Source of the DNA: Mobilitalea sp.
GTDB taxonomy: Bacteria > Bacillota_A > Clostridia > Lachnospirales > Lachnospiraceae
Assembly (NCBI GenBank): GCA_029974875.1
Contig: JARKQP010000271.1
Coordinates: 1-64,000 of the forward strand
Length of the DNA: 64,000 nucleotides
Direction: 5' to 3'
Below the pieces are notes generated by a model. It worked only from the letters and a program-made list of their open reading frames with translations, searched no databases and was not told where the DNA came from. Below are positions 26,859-35,611 of this stretch, in pieces; positions within the stretch are counted from its first letter, which is position 1, and each line of letters opens with the position of its first letter. A program made the position numbers and the translations under genes.

Positions 26859-27716
26859 CTATTTCTTCATCTTAGGATCCAATGCATCACGTAGCCCATC
26901 TCCGAAAATATTAATTGCCAGGATCGTAATCGCAATGCACAATCCGGGAAACAGCACAAGATGAGGATAATTACGGATATAATCCCTAGATGCTGAGAGC
27001 ATGGCTCCCCACTCCGGTGTGGGCGGCTGCACTCCTAATCCAATGTAGCTTAAGGCCGCGGCCTGCATGATGGTACCTCCGACCGCCATCGTCGTATGCA
27101 CAATTAAGGGAGATAGAATATTGGGTAAAATATGGTTAAACATGATACTAACCTTACTGCAGTTTATTGATTCAGCCGCCTCCAGATATTCCTTGCTTCT
27201 TTCTCCCAGTATCTGTCCCCTGGTGATGCGAACCGCCACAGGAATTCCTCCGATGGAAAGTGCCAACACCGTATTAAGGAATCCGCTTCCTAATACGGTG
27301 GAAACCAGGATGGCAATCAGTATGCCGGGAATTGCCTGCATGACATCCATGACACGCATAAAGAGATTATCGATTCCTTTACCGAAATACCCGGCCACCA
27401 ACCCGGTCACCATGCCAACGGCTGTGCTTAAAAGCGCCCCGCAGATGCCAAGGCTCAGGGAATACCTGCCCCCATACAATAATCTGGATAAGATGTCCCT
27501 CCCCATGTCATCCGTCCCGCATAAATGTGCCAGGGAGGGACCCTGGTTTGAATTAATCAGATCCATTTCATCTGTCGCATAGGGTGAGATTAACGGTGCA
27601 AAAACGCAGAGCAGGATAATGCTGCCCAGGATAATCATTCCAGTCACTGCAAGATTACTCTGTAGAAGCCGTTTTACCATCTGTTTTAACATACTTTGTC
27701 TTTTTCTTCTTTCCAT
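26859..27716 (-). CDS. Peptide ABC importer permease (DppC type)
   Basis: 285 aa inner-membrane permease with about six membrane segments. It begins with a basic stretch and SNLAVTGMIILGSIILLCVF. The segment HLCGTDDMGRDILSRLLYGG and the EAA loop EYLEAAESINCSKVSIMFNH are characteristic of DppC/OppC. Lies between dppB- and oppD-type genes with short spacers. Confidence 0.92.
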   Translation of the reverse strand: MERRKRQSMLKQMVKRLLQSNLAVTGMIILGSIILLCVFAPLISPYATDEMDLINSNQGPSLAHLCGTDDMGRDILSRLLYGGRYSLSLGICGALLSTAVGMVTGLVAGYFGKGIDNLFMRVMDVMQAIPGILIAILVSTVLGSGFLNTVLALSIGGIPVAVRITRGQILGERSKEYLEAAESINCSKVSIMFNHILPNILSPLIVHTTMAVGGTIMQAAALSYIGLGVQPPTPEWGAMLSASRDYIRNYPHLVLFPGLCIAITILAINIFGDGLRDALDPKMKK

Positions 27717-27725
27717 GCCTGATTC

Positions 27726-28664
27726 CTAACCTTTCCTGCCATACTGGGCTTTAATCCGGGGATCCACGAATGCATATGCAATATCAACCAGAAGCATTAT
27801 AATGCTTGTAAGAAATGCCAGGAATATAACGGTTCCCTGAATGATCGGATAATCCAGTGTTGAAATGCCTGTCATGAGCAGCAGCCCCAGCCCGGGTATG
27901 GAAAATACGGTTTCAATAATGATCGATCCGGCAATGGAAGCTCCAAAGCCACCGCCGATTACCGTAATAACAGGAATCAATGCATTGGGCAGCATATGCT
28001 TATAGGTCACGCTCCGTTGCGAAGCTCCCTTTGCTCTCGCACTTGTGATAAAGTCTGCCCTCATGGTCTCCAGGATGCTGGCACGGGTCTGTCTTGCATT
28101 ATTGCCGATGCCCATAAATGCCGCCGAAACGATGGGCAGGATATAATACTGGGGTCCTCCGATTCCAAAGGCAGGCAGGAGGTTTAGCCTCACTGCAAAT
28201 GCCAGGATTAGCATCATCGCCAGCCAGAAGCTGGGAATGGCGCTTCCCGACATTGCGATAAACAAGCAGATAATGTCCTGTACCTTCCCCTGATGGGTTG
28301 CTGCCAAAATTCCCAGGGGAATTCCCACTACCGCACTCAACCCGACACTGATAAATGCAATCATCATAGTTCTGGGAAGGCGCAGCATAATTTCAGACCA
28401 GACGGCAGTCCCTCTTTGGTAGGAGGTTCCCAGATCAAAGTTCAGGAAGACATCCTTCAAGAATATCCCCAGCCTCACCAGATAAGAATCATCCAGTCCT
28501 AATTCTGCGCGTTTTGCTGCCAAGGCCTCCGGGCTTGCACCCTTTCCTAGGATCATAAGGGAAGGATCCCCCGGAACAAAATACATGATCGAGAAGATAA
28601 CAATAGCAGAAGCCAGCACAACAAAAATCATCATAAAACATCTTTTTGCAATAAATTTAGCCAT
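27726..28664 (-). CDS. Peptide ABC importer permease (DppB type)
   Basis: 312 aa from MAKFIAKRCFMMIFVVLASA. Family segments FVPGDPSLMILGKGASPEAL, LGTSYQRGTAVWSEI and the EAA loop DFITSARAKGASQRSVTYKH are visible. The ATG at 28664 is 6 bases after GGAG; an ATG four codons upstream lacks a ribosome binding site. Forms the membrane channel with the DppC-type protein. Confidence 0.92.
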   Translation of the reverse strand: MAKFIAKRCFMMIFVVLASAIVIFSIMYFVPGDPSLMILGKGASPEALAAKRAELGLDDSYLVRLGIFLKDVFLNFDLGTSYQRGTAVWSEIMLRLPRTMMIAFISVGLSAVVGIPLGILAATHQGKVQDIICLFIAMSGSAIPSFWLAMMLILAFAVRLNLLPAFGIGGPQYYILPIVSAAFMGIGNNARQTRASILETMRADFITSARAKGASQRSVTYKHMLPNALIPVITVIGGGFGASIAGSIIIETVFSIPGLGLLLMTGISTLDYPIIQGTVIFLAFLTSIIMLLVDIAYAFVDPRIKAQYGRKG

Positions 28665-28703
28665 CTTTTTCTCCATTTCTGCGCATGTCTCTACGCATCA
28701 GAA

Positions 28704-28765
28704 TTTGTGCCGCAAAATATGCCGGCACAAATCCTTAAGGTTGAAGATGCCTTTCTTTCAACCTT
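28704..28765 (-). other. Two hairpins between solute-binding protein and permease genes
   Basis: Within the 167-bp spacer are TTTGTGCC-N12-GGCACAAA (28704-28731) and AAGGTTGAA-N11-TTCAACCTT (28737-28765). Such intercistronic stem-loops after a binding-protein gene often protect its mRNA or reduce read-through, giving more binding protein than permease. That function is inferred from position. Confidence 0.6.
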
Positions 28766-28831
28766 TACTTCAAAATTTTATTTCTACAGGTGATCCGGCT
28801 GACTGGAAGAAATCAGCCATACCACTTTTGA

Positions 28832-30469
28832 TTATTTTGCGTAGGTACAAGCATTCGGGGCGATCCACTTGTGGTCACTTAGAATAAAATCGCTTATTTT
28901 ATCTGAATTGTATACAATATTTACATAGTTCGTACTGAGGCCATAAGCATAGCCCATCTGCTTGATATAATCATATGCCGCATTTACATTCTCCTGATTG
29001 TGGGTTGATACGGTAGACGCCTTAGCAATCAAGGTTTCCAGTATATCATCCTTTTCAAAGCCGATAGGACCTGTGGAGCTGTAGTTATTTCTTAGGGAAG
29101 CCCACGCCGTTGTTACATATCCTGCAGAATCGGCATAGCAATGCATTAAATCCCATTTGGTGGAATCCGCCGCTGTCGCAAAGAAATTTCCTCCGCCTGC
29201 CACTGTAAGATTGGCATCGATTCCGATTGCGGTTAAGTAGGCATGTACAATTTCCATAATGCTGCTAAAGGTCGGATGCTCCAGAACCAGCAGCTCTAAG
29301 TGGAGAGGGTTCGACTTATCATAGCCTGCCTGTGCCAGAAGCTCCTTTGCTTTTTCTGGATTGTAGTTCCAATAGTCGGAGGATGCCCAGTCGGGATTAT
29401 AGTCAGGGCATACTGGGCTGCCTACAGCCTTGGAGGTGACTGCATCTTTTCCAAATATTTTATTTACGATGGCCGCGCCGTCAATGGCATAATAGATAGC
29501 ATCCCTTACCAATGGATCATTGCAGGCGCTGTCACTGCTGGTATTCGGGAATAGGCAGTTCATCAGGGTCTCCGCTACGGTATATGTTGTAAAACCGCTG
29601 CCTTCAGAGAACTTACCGACATCATCCAGCGCAACACTCTGCGCAATATCAATGGTTCCTGTTTCCAGGGCAATGCTCATCTGCCCTTTTTCCAAAATAA
29701 TATAGTAGTTAATTTTTTTCGCATTCTGTCTCTCAATCGGTGTCTTTATCTGGTCATCCTTTTTCCAGTAGCCATCCCAGACTTCCAGGGTGATGCTGGA
29801 ACCTGGCACATACTCCGCCACCTTATACGGAGCTGTTGATACCGGGGTTGTCTGCATATGATCTGCACTCGCTTCATAGGAAGCCCTTGTGACAAACCAA
29901 ATATTGATAAATAAATCTGAAATGTCACTCATATAAAAATCATTCTTGCTATGTATGGTAAAGGTATAATCCCCTGTCTGTTCCGCGCTTTCAACATTGG
30001 TTGTATATCTGTTCTGAGTCTCAACATACTTTTGCAGGCACCAGACCGCATCAGCCGCTGTAAAAGGATTTCCTGCCTGATCTACAATATTCTCATACAA
30101 TTTTACTTGAATAGTCTTATTGTCGGGGATCTCATACAACTCCATCATGACTCCGGCAAAAGAACCATCTTCATTCAGATAACCCAGAGTCTGATAAAAC
30201 AGGGGCTGTGACATTCCGTTTCTCATTGTAATGGATGAAAATGGATCCAGATCTGTAGGATCTCCATTAATGCCCACATTGATTACATCCGTTGTCCCCC
30301 CTGATACAACTGTCTGCCCCTCCGGTGCAGCTCCCGATTCCTCTACTGAATCTGCCGGAGCCTGAGAAACCTTGTTGTCAGATTTGGTTTCCGATGAAGA
30401 TGCACAGCCTGCAGTAAGTGAAATCACCATCGCAGCAGCCAGAAAAGCCGAAATTACTTTCTTTTTCAT
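28832..30469 (-). CDS. Peptide-type (family 5) solute-binding lipoprotein
   Basis: 545 aa. The lipoprotein signal peptide MKKKVISAFLAAAMVISLTAGC has the lipobox LTAGC (Cys22), followed by a Ser/Glu/Gly-rich linker. The family-5 region begins NVGINGDPTDLDPFSSITMR; later segments NPLVRDAIYYAIDGAAIVNK and WNYNPEKAKELLAQAGYDKS are characteristic. It should bind the imported substrate outside the membrane. First gene of an operon whose products also include three hydrolase or dehydrogenase-like proteins. GGGAGG lies before the ATG. Confidence 0.92.
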   Translation of the reverse strand: MKKKVISAFLAAAMVISLTAGCASSSETKSDNKVSQAPADSVEESGAAPEGQTVVSGGTTDVINVGINGDPTDLDPFSSITMRNGMSQPLFYQTLGYLNEDGSFAGVMMELYEIPDNKTIQVKLYENIVDQAGNPFTAADAVWCLQKYVETQNRYTTNVESAEQTGDYTFTIHSKNDFYMSDISDLFINIWFVTRASYEASADHMQTTPVSTAPYKVAEYVPGSSITLEVWDGYWKKDDQIKTPIERQNAKKINYYIILEKGQMSIALETGTIDIAQSVALDDVGKFSEGSGFTTYTVAETLMNCLFPNTSSDSACNDPLVRDAIYYAIDGAAIVNKIFGKDAVTSKAVGSPVCPDYNPDWASSDYWNYNPEKAKELLAQAGYDKSNPLHLELLVLEHPTFSSIMEIVHAYLTAIGIDANLTVAGGGNFFATAADSTKWDLMHCYADSAGYVTTAWASLRNNYSSTGPIGFEKDDILETLIAKASTVSTHNQENVNAAYDYIKQMGYAYGLSTNYVNIVYNSDKISDFILSDHKWIAPNACTYAK

Positions 30470-30627
30470 AATTGTTTCCTCCCAATACTTTTATTTTTTA
30501 TCACGGATAAATTCTTCCATACCACTCTGCTTTTTGTCGTTTTAAACAAACCAGAAAAGCAACGTCCCGTCACTTTATATAGTTTCGAAAGAATATTTCC
30601 GTTTTCTTATTGCACTTTTATGATAGC
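30470..30627 (-). promoter_or_regulatory. Upstream region of the peptide-transport operon
   Basis: The region must carry the operon promoter. An AT-rich TATATAAAG and the palindrome TTTCGAAA lie near 30590, but no -35/-10 pair of good quality could be chosen. No gene or RNA was recognised. Confidence 0.35.
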
Positions 30628-30671
30628 AATAAAAAAAAGCTGAATCAATTCAGATATCAGCTTTTTTTATT
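30628..30671. terminator. Bidirectional terminator after the ABC exporter operon
   Basis: AATAAAAAAAAGCTGA / TCAGCTTTTTTTATT arms with a 13-nt loop; T runs on both strands. Lies 170 bp after the permease stop at 30845 and upstream of the peptide-transport operon, insulating them. The bases between this hairpin and 30845 hold nothing recognisable apart from a small AT palindrome (GAATAAAT-C-ATTTATTC). Confidence 0.85.
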
Positions 30672-30844
30672 CTAACTTGGAATAAATCATTTATTCTTTC
30701 CATAGCCTACTGCATTTACCAAGCTCTGTACAGTATCTTTATTATACGTACCTACCTCCTTTGCGTTGCCTTTACATATCCTTTGGGCTACATGCCCCTG
30801 AAATCCCATTCCGGGAACCCGGCCTATCTTTTTTAATTACCCAC

Positions 30845-32989
30845 CTACCAGCCTAAATCCTCCTTCACCTTATCCGGCAGCTTATCCTTCAATATCCTGT
30901 AGGAAAAGCTCTCGGCAAGCCCGTTCTCCCCAAGCCGGTAGGTAACATATACCTCGATATTAGGCTCAACCGCCACAAACGCCATATTATTCTGGCAATA
31001 ATCCATTGGCAGAAGGGCTGGCAGAAGTCCAAGGATATCCTCCTTTTCCGTATATGACAGCGGCTCATATGCCTGTACATCCACGGTAACTCCTGCTTTG
31101 GCCTCATATGTATATGTACGTTCCATCTGCTTCCTATCGTAGATTGATATCTCCACAACGTTATCTATATCAATCTTTTTTGTCACATCAAAGCCATTCT
31201 CCTCCAAAAAGGCCAAGGTCTTTACAAAGGACGGATAAACATGGTACTCATTATATCCGACATAATTATTCTTCCCAAAAAGGTTCCTTTCAAAGGTCAG
31301 GGTTGCTATAGGAGCCCCGGATGCCATCTCCTCTAAGGTCAGGTTTTTTAATTCCTCCTTGTATATCTGTATGAATTTCTCCACACTGTCCCCTACCAGG
31401 CTAAAGCGGTAATCCTCCCTGGAATACCTGTTGTTGGATACATAATTCAAAATATCCATCTCATATGCCACTGAGATCTGGTCAATAATTCCTTTCTCCC
31501 ATTGATAAATCATATAATGGGTATCCTTATAGCCCTGGTCCGAATACACTTCGTTTAGTAAATCCTTACAATCCTTTAATCGGATGCCATAGCAGCGGTA
31601 AGCTGTCTTTCCGCTCTTTAAGGTGTATTTAACATAATAACTGAAGGCCTCCTTATCCACCCCATAAGCGCGGTAATCATTTCTGCCTGCCCTGCCTATC
31701 CCACGTCTGGATCCGATTTTAGCTATTTCATAAGCTGCACTGAAATCCTTCAATTTCATGTTAGCAAGCTCATATTCTGCCCTTCCCCAGTATTTTATTT
31801 CTCCATTACTCACATCATAGTAATTCATTCCCCCGTCAATTCCGGCAATCGCTACACTGATGTTTTGGATCTCCTCCTTCTTTGGCAGATACCTGTCATA
31901 GCCAAATACATCAAGCTGTAAAACCGCTGCGATTACGACAACCAGCACTGCACATACAAGCATCTGCAGCTTATGCTGGAAGGCACTCTTGATATCAAAC
32001 TCGTACAAAACCTGGATCAATCCATAGCTGATGATGAAGGCAAATACCGTACCAAAGACAAACCATCCATTATATCCAAGGGAAACTATATTTTTCAGGA
32101 ATATTCCTCCGCCCAGGGACAGGGGAACTACCAGGAAAAATTTGATGATAGGCTTTGCTGCTGCAAAGGTCATGGATTTGCCCGCTGTCTCGGAAGGACG
32201 TTTTCTGTATAACAGTATTGCCAGGCCGAATAGGACCAGGGTAATGGCACAGGTAATAACAATGCCATAGATGTACCTGGAGCCTTTCAGGGAACCAAAA
32301 GCTATATTGACATAATTTTCAATCGGTGAAAGGAAGGAACTGATGCCCAAGGTTTCCCTCCGCGTAAAATAAGAAGAAAAAAAGCTTAAGCACAGAGCAT
32401 CTTTTAGTTCCCGTACAGCGGGGACATAAACCAGGAATACCCCTGTCCCGCAAATACTGATGATTAAATTACCTGTAAGCATCACCGCTATAATTGTCAC
32501 GGTATAGATCAGGCAGAAGAATAGCAGGTTAATTCCTATACCGGCCAATGCAGCCAGCACTATCTCCTGATTAATGTAATCGTTGGCTTTCAATACGATC
32601 AGGCTTAAGCACAGGCTTATGACATAGGGAATAAAATAAATGAAGATTCCATTCAGATAGGAGGCCAGGAACAATACTTCCCTCCTTACGGGGATACTGT
32701 GGTAAAAGTCCACCTTTTTTCTGGAATGGAGATAGTAGAAGCCGCTTAAACCGCATACAACTGCACATAAGATTACGGCAAAAATTGTTATATCATTCCG
32801 GCTTCCGACCATGCCCGCCACCTGGTCCAGTTCCCATTCCAGGCTTATTCCACCCCGGAAATTGCTGACTTGGACGGCACATAGGATAGGAAATAGTATG
32901 ATAAAGGCCAGAGCGGAAAGCGCAATACTCCAGATCCTCCGTTTCCCATCCTCCTGCAATAATTTAATAAATGAGCTTTTTGATGTCAT
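30845..32989 (-). CDS. ABC transporter permease with large extracytoplasmic domain
   Basis: 714 aa. The N-terminal half has several membrane segments (IWSIALSALAFIILFPILCA, ITIFAVILCAVVCGLSGFYY, FIYFIPYVISLCLSLIVLKA, others to about residue 350) and the motif FYHSIPVRREVLFLASYLNG. A final hydrophobic segment (LQMLVCAVLVVVIAAVLQL) precedes a soluble domain of roughly 360 residues without recognised motif. Encoded with an ATPase and a GntR regulator, it is probably an exporter or a bacteriocin/antibiotic-sensing transporter (inference). It starts inside the ATPase gene, overlapping by 26 bp. Confidence 0.8.
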   Translation of the reverse strand: MTSKSSFIKLLQEDGKRRIWSIALSALAFIILFPILCAVQVSNFRGGISLEWELDQVAGMVGSRNDITIFAVILCAVVCGLSGFYYLHSRKKVDFYHSIPVRREVLFLASYLNGIFIYFIPYVISLCLSLIVLKANDYINQEIVLAALAGIGINLLFFCLIYTVTIIAVMLTGNLIISICGTGVFLVYVPAVRELKDALCLSFFSSYFTRRETLGISSFLSPIENYVNIAFGSLKGSRYIYGIVITCAITLVLFGLAILLYRKRPSETAGKSMTFAAAKPIIKFFLVVPLSLGGGIFLKNIVSLGYNGWFVFGTVFAFIISYGLIQVLYEFDIKSAFQHKLQMLVCAVLVVVIAAVLQLDVFGYDRYLPKKEEIQNISVAIAGIDGGMNYYDVSNGEIKYWGRAEYELANMKLKDFSAAYEIAKIGSRRGIGRAGRNDYRAYGVDKEAFSYYVKYTLKSGKTAYRCYGIRLKDCKDLLNEVYSDQGYKDTHYMIYQWEKGIIDQISVAYEMDILNYVSNNRYSREDYRFSLVGDSVEKFIQIYKEELKNLTLEEMASGAPIATLTFERNLFGKNNYVGYNEYHVYPSFVKTLAFLEENGFDVTKKIDIDNVVEISIYDRKQMERTYTYEAKAGVTVDVQAYEPLSYTEKEDILGLLPALLPMDYCQNNMAFVAVEPNIEVYVTYRLGENGLAESFSYRILKDKLPDKVKEDLGW

Positions 32990-33866
32990 AGCCGACTACC
33001 TCCGTTTCACTGACGAAGATTTCTTCCAGCGATAATGGGATGACCTCCGAGAAAACCGGAGCTACCTTTTCCATACGCTTTTCTACTTCTTCTGCTGTTC
33101 CCCTGACTGTAATGGTATAAAGGGATCCCCTTGTTTCCGTCTTAAGCACTTCCATACCCTCAAAAATCAGGCCTACATCGGCCTTAGCACCAAATACACA
33201 TTGTACCTTATGGATATTCAGCTTCATATCAAATAACTCCTTGGACAACAGGATACCGCCCTTGTGCATAAGGCCTACATGGTCACAGATATCCTCCAGC
33301 TCCCTCAGGTTATGGGATGCTATGATTACCGTCATGTTCCGTTCTGCAATTTCCTTCGCAAAAATGCTCTTGACCGCCTGGCGTATCACCGGGTCAAGGC
33401 CGTCGAAGGTCTCGTCACAGAATAAATATTTCGTGTTCGCACAGATCCCGCACAGGATGGACAGCTGCTTCTTCATTCCCTTGGAAAAGGTGCTGATCTT
33501 CCGGTTTGCATCCAGTTCAAACTGCCCCAGCAGCTGGTCAAAGCGGCCGGTATCAAATCCAGGATATACTACCTGGTAGAATTGCCTGAGCTCCTTTGGA
33601 GTAGAATTACTGAAATAATACTGTTCATCCGAGATATAAAATAACTGTCTTTTCGTCTCCACATTTTCATAGACCTTCTGTCCATCGAAGGTGATGCTTC
33701 CGCTGTCCGGTCTTATAATCCCGCAAAGCATCCTGATAAATGAGCTTTTTCCTGCACCGTTGGTTCCGATCAGGCCAAAGACATTGCCCTCCTTTACCGT
33801 AACGGATACCTGGTCCACCGCCTGTATGGTGTCAAACCTCTTGCTTACCTTTACTGCCTCAATCAT
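32964..33866 (-). CDS. ABC transporter ATPase (YtrB/EcsA type)
   Basis: 300 aa. Walker A GLIGTNGAGKSSFIRM, Q-loop around ISDEQYYF, signature STFSKGMKKQLSILCG and Walker B KYLFCDETFDGLDPV; the signature is LSGGQ-like but reads FSKGM, as in the YtrB group. Overlaps the GntR stop by 8 bp and the permease start by 26 bp, indicating a tight three-gene operon. Confidence 0.9.
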   Translation of the reverse strand: MIEAVKVSKRFDTIQAVDQVSVTVKEGNVFGLIGTNGAGKSSFIRMLCGIIRPDSGSITFDGQKVYENVETKRQLFYISDEQYYFSNSTPKELRQFYQVVYPGFDTGRFDQLLGQFELDANRKISTFSKGMKKQLSILCGICANTKYLFCDETFDGLDPVIRQAVKSIFAKEIAERNMTVIIASHNLRELEDICDHVGLMHKGGILLSKELFDMKLNIHKVQCVFGAKADVGLIFEGMEVLKTETRGSLYTITVRGTAEEVEKRMEKVAPVFSEVIPLSLEEIFVSETEVVGYDIKKLIY

Positions 33867-34236
33867 TGCCGCTGTCCCCCCTAAATATTTGTTTCACTAT
33901 CAAAATCACCTGCTCCTCCGTAGTTCCAAGCTTCCTCGCCTCCTGCACCACCTGCTTCAAAGCCTGGAGCACTTCGCTGTTTTTCTTCTGCAAGAGAAGC
34001 CCGGCGGATGCAATATAGCTGCCCTTCCCCTTAACCGAGTAGATAAAGCCCTGGTGCTCCAGCTCCGCATAGGCTCTTTGAATCGTATTCGGATTGATCG
34101 AAAGCTCCATTGCCAAAGCCCGCACGGAAGGCAGCTGGCTGTCCGGTTCAAGGGCTCCTCCAAGGATCAGCTCCTTAAAACGTTCCACAACCTGCTCGTA
34201 GATCGGCCTCCGGTCCTTATAATTGATTATAATCAT
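33859..34236 (-). CDS. GntR-family regulator, YtrA type
   Basis: 125 aa. MIIINYKDRRPIYEQVVERF, then the winged HTH LPSVRALAMELSINPNTIQR and AYAELEHQGFIYSVKGKGSY; the short C-terminal helical region (LKQVVQEARKLGTTEEQV) is typical of YtrA rather than FadR or HutC types. Start at 34236 set by AAAGGA. First gene of the operon; its promoter overlaps an array of 9-bp repeats, so it probably represses its own operon. Confidence 0.92.
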   Translation of the reverse strand: MIIINYKDRRPIYEQVVERFKELILGGALEPDSQLPSVRALAMELSINPNTIQRAYAELEHQGFIYSVKGKGSYIASAGLLLQKKNSEVLQALKQVVQEARKLGTTEEQVILIVKQIFRGDSGND

Positions 34237-34260
34237 AGCTTTTCCTTTCTGATACAAACC

Positions 34261-34305
34261 AACTGTATTAACTGTATCAACTGTACTAACCGTATTAATA
34301 CAGTT
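34261..34305 (-). promoter_or_regulatory. GntR operator array of 9-bp repeats
   Basis: On the plus strand five consecutive 9-bp units read AACTGTATT, AACTGTATC, AACTGTACT, AACCGTATT and AATACAGTT; the last is the exact inverse of the first. The array starts immediately next to the -10 and covers the expected transcription start, 25 bp upstream of the GntR gene. Direct repeats plus one inverted copy suit cooperative binding of a dimeric repressor. Confidence 0.75.
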
Positions 34306-34334
34306 ATTATAATTTAGAAATAATGCTTTGTCAA
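34306..34334 (-). promoter_or_regulatory. Consensus promoter of the GntR-ABC operon
   Basis: Minus-strand -35 TTGACA (34334-34329), 17-bp spacer, -10 TATAAT (34311-34306): a perfect match to the sigma-A consensus. A promoter this strong combined with an adjacent operator array indicates control by repression. Confidence 0.9.
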
Positions 34335-34338
34335 TCCA

Positions 34339-34460
34339 TATTCTGGTATCCAGCTAAGTTTATTTTGGTACTTAGTTAAGTTCTATATTTTGGTACCCAG
34401 TTAAGCTCTATATTTTGGTATTCAGTTAAATTCTATATTTTTTGGTATCCAATTAAGTCT
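34339..34460. repeat. Tandem 25-bp repeat upstream of the GntR promoter
   Basis: Five units (34339-34360 partial, 34361-34385, 34386-34410, 34411-34435, 34436-34460) share TATTTTGGTA and CAGTTAAG-like blocks with scattered substitutions, mostly transitions. Exactly 25-bp spacing is kept. It lies between the -35 box of the GntR operon and the terminator of the sugar ABC operon. No open frame is conserved; a regulatory or slippage-generated repeat is likely. Confidence 0.85.
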
Positions 34461-34505
34461 TTTTTACCGGTCAATCAGCCTCAGCTTGCCTTCTCCCCGT
34501 GAACA

Positions 34506-34583
34506 TAAAAAATCCCGGGAAGGAGCTTGAGGGTGCAGCGGCTGCAGACCCTTGCATTTCCAAGCTTCTTCCCAGGATTTTTT
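34506..34583 (-). terminator. Terminator of the CUT1 ABC operon
   Basis: Large stem with outer arms AAAAAATCCCGGGAAG / CTTCTTCCCAGGATTTTTT and an inner GGGT-GCAGC-GGCTGC-AGACCC hairpin, 9 bp after the stop of the ATPase gene, followed on the minus strand by a T run. Strong intrinsic terminator. Confidence 0.85.
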
Positions 34584-34591
34584 TCCAGTGT

Positions 34592-35611
34592 TCAAACACT
34601 TTCCAAATACCGGCGTATTGATTCATTTTCTTCCGTTCTCTGGCCTTTTTCATCAAAATACATAATCGTTTCATAAGGAATATTTACCCTGACCGCACGG
34701 GCAATATCTTCCCAGTTGCATTCCGCCTTTATCTTCAGATCGCCCAGCGCAGTCCCAAGATGGTAAACGCTGCCGTCACCGAGCCGCTCAACTGATAAAA
34801 CGGTGGCATCCAGGTTGATCCCCCGGTCTTTCTCCCCTAATCCAATGTGTTCCGCCCGGATTGCGACATACCCGCCCTCACAGGCTATGATATTTGCCGG
34901 GGGGGTTCCGATAAACCCGGCTACGAATATGTTCCTGGGATTGGTGTAGATCTCCTTCGGGGTTCCTTCCTGCATGACAATACCTTCATTCAATATAATG
35001 ATGTGGTCTCCCATGGACATGGCCTCAATCTGGTCATGGGTGACATAGATAAAGGTCGTGCCAAGCTGCCGGTGCAGCTGGGATATTTTTTCCCTCATCT
35101 GGTTGCGGAGCTTTGCGTCCAGATTTGATAATGGCTCGTCCATCAGGAAGGCTTTCGGATTTTTTACGATTGCCCTCGCCAGGGCTACACGCTGCCGCTG
35201 TCCTCCGGACATCTGAGCCGGACGTTTATGGACCTGGTCCGGAAGCTCAACCATTTCTATCGCCTCCTGAACCATTTTGCGGCGTTGTACCTTCGGCACC
35301 TTATTCACCTTCAAGCCATATTCGATATTTTGCCAGGCCGTCATGTGGGGATATAATGCGTAATTCTGAAAAACCATGGCCAGATTCCTGTCCTTAGGTT
35401 CCAATTTCGTAACCTGCCTCTCATCAATAACGACATCTCCCTTGTCCTCTGTCTCAAGCCCGGCGATAATACGCAGCAGTGTGGATTTCCCACAACCGGA
35501 AGGTCCTAAAAGCACCGTAAAGGAGCCGCTCTCGATTTGGAAGGAAATATCCTTCAAAACAGAGACCTCTTTAAAGCTTTTTGTCACATGCTCAATCCTG
35601 ATTCCTTTCAT
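34592..35611 (-). CDS. CUT1 ABC importer ATPase (UgpC/MsmK type)
   Basis: 339 aa. Walker A LLGPSGCGKSTLLRIIAGLE, Q-loop VFQNYALYPHM, signature MSGGQRQRVALARAI, Walker B AFLMDEPLSNLDAKLRN and the H-loop FIYVTHDQIEAMSMGD; the C-terminal TOBE region is present (IRAEHIGL onward). Start at 35611 follows GGAGGT; it overlaps the phosphatase gene by 20 bp. Dedicated ATPase for the two permeases upstream. Confidence 0.92.
   Translation of the reverse strand: MKGIRIEHVTKSFKEVSVLKDISFQIESGSFTVLLGPSGCGKSTLLRIIAGLETEDKGDVVIDERQVTKLEPKDRNLAMVFQNYALYPHMTAWQNIEYGLKVNKVPKVQRRKMVQEAIEMVELPDQVHKRPAQMSGGQRQRVALARAIVKNPKAFLMDEPLSNLDAKLRNQMREKISQLHRQLGTTFIYVTHDQIEAMSMGDHIIILNEGIVMQEGTPKEIYTNPRNIFVAGFIGTPPANIIACEGGYVAIRAEHIGLGEKDRGINLDATVLSVERLGDGSVYHLGTALGDLKIKAECNWEDIARAVRVNIPYETIMYFDEKGQRTEENESIRRYLESV

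Noticed and set aside
24901..30469. Nickel (NikABCDE) transporter
   Set aside because: The binding protein and permeases fit the general dipeptide family; no nickel-specific context, and the linked genes are hydrolases.
34339..34460. CRISPR array
   Set aside because: Units are contiguous 25-bp repeats with no unique spacers, the units vary internally, and no cas genes are nearby.
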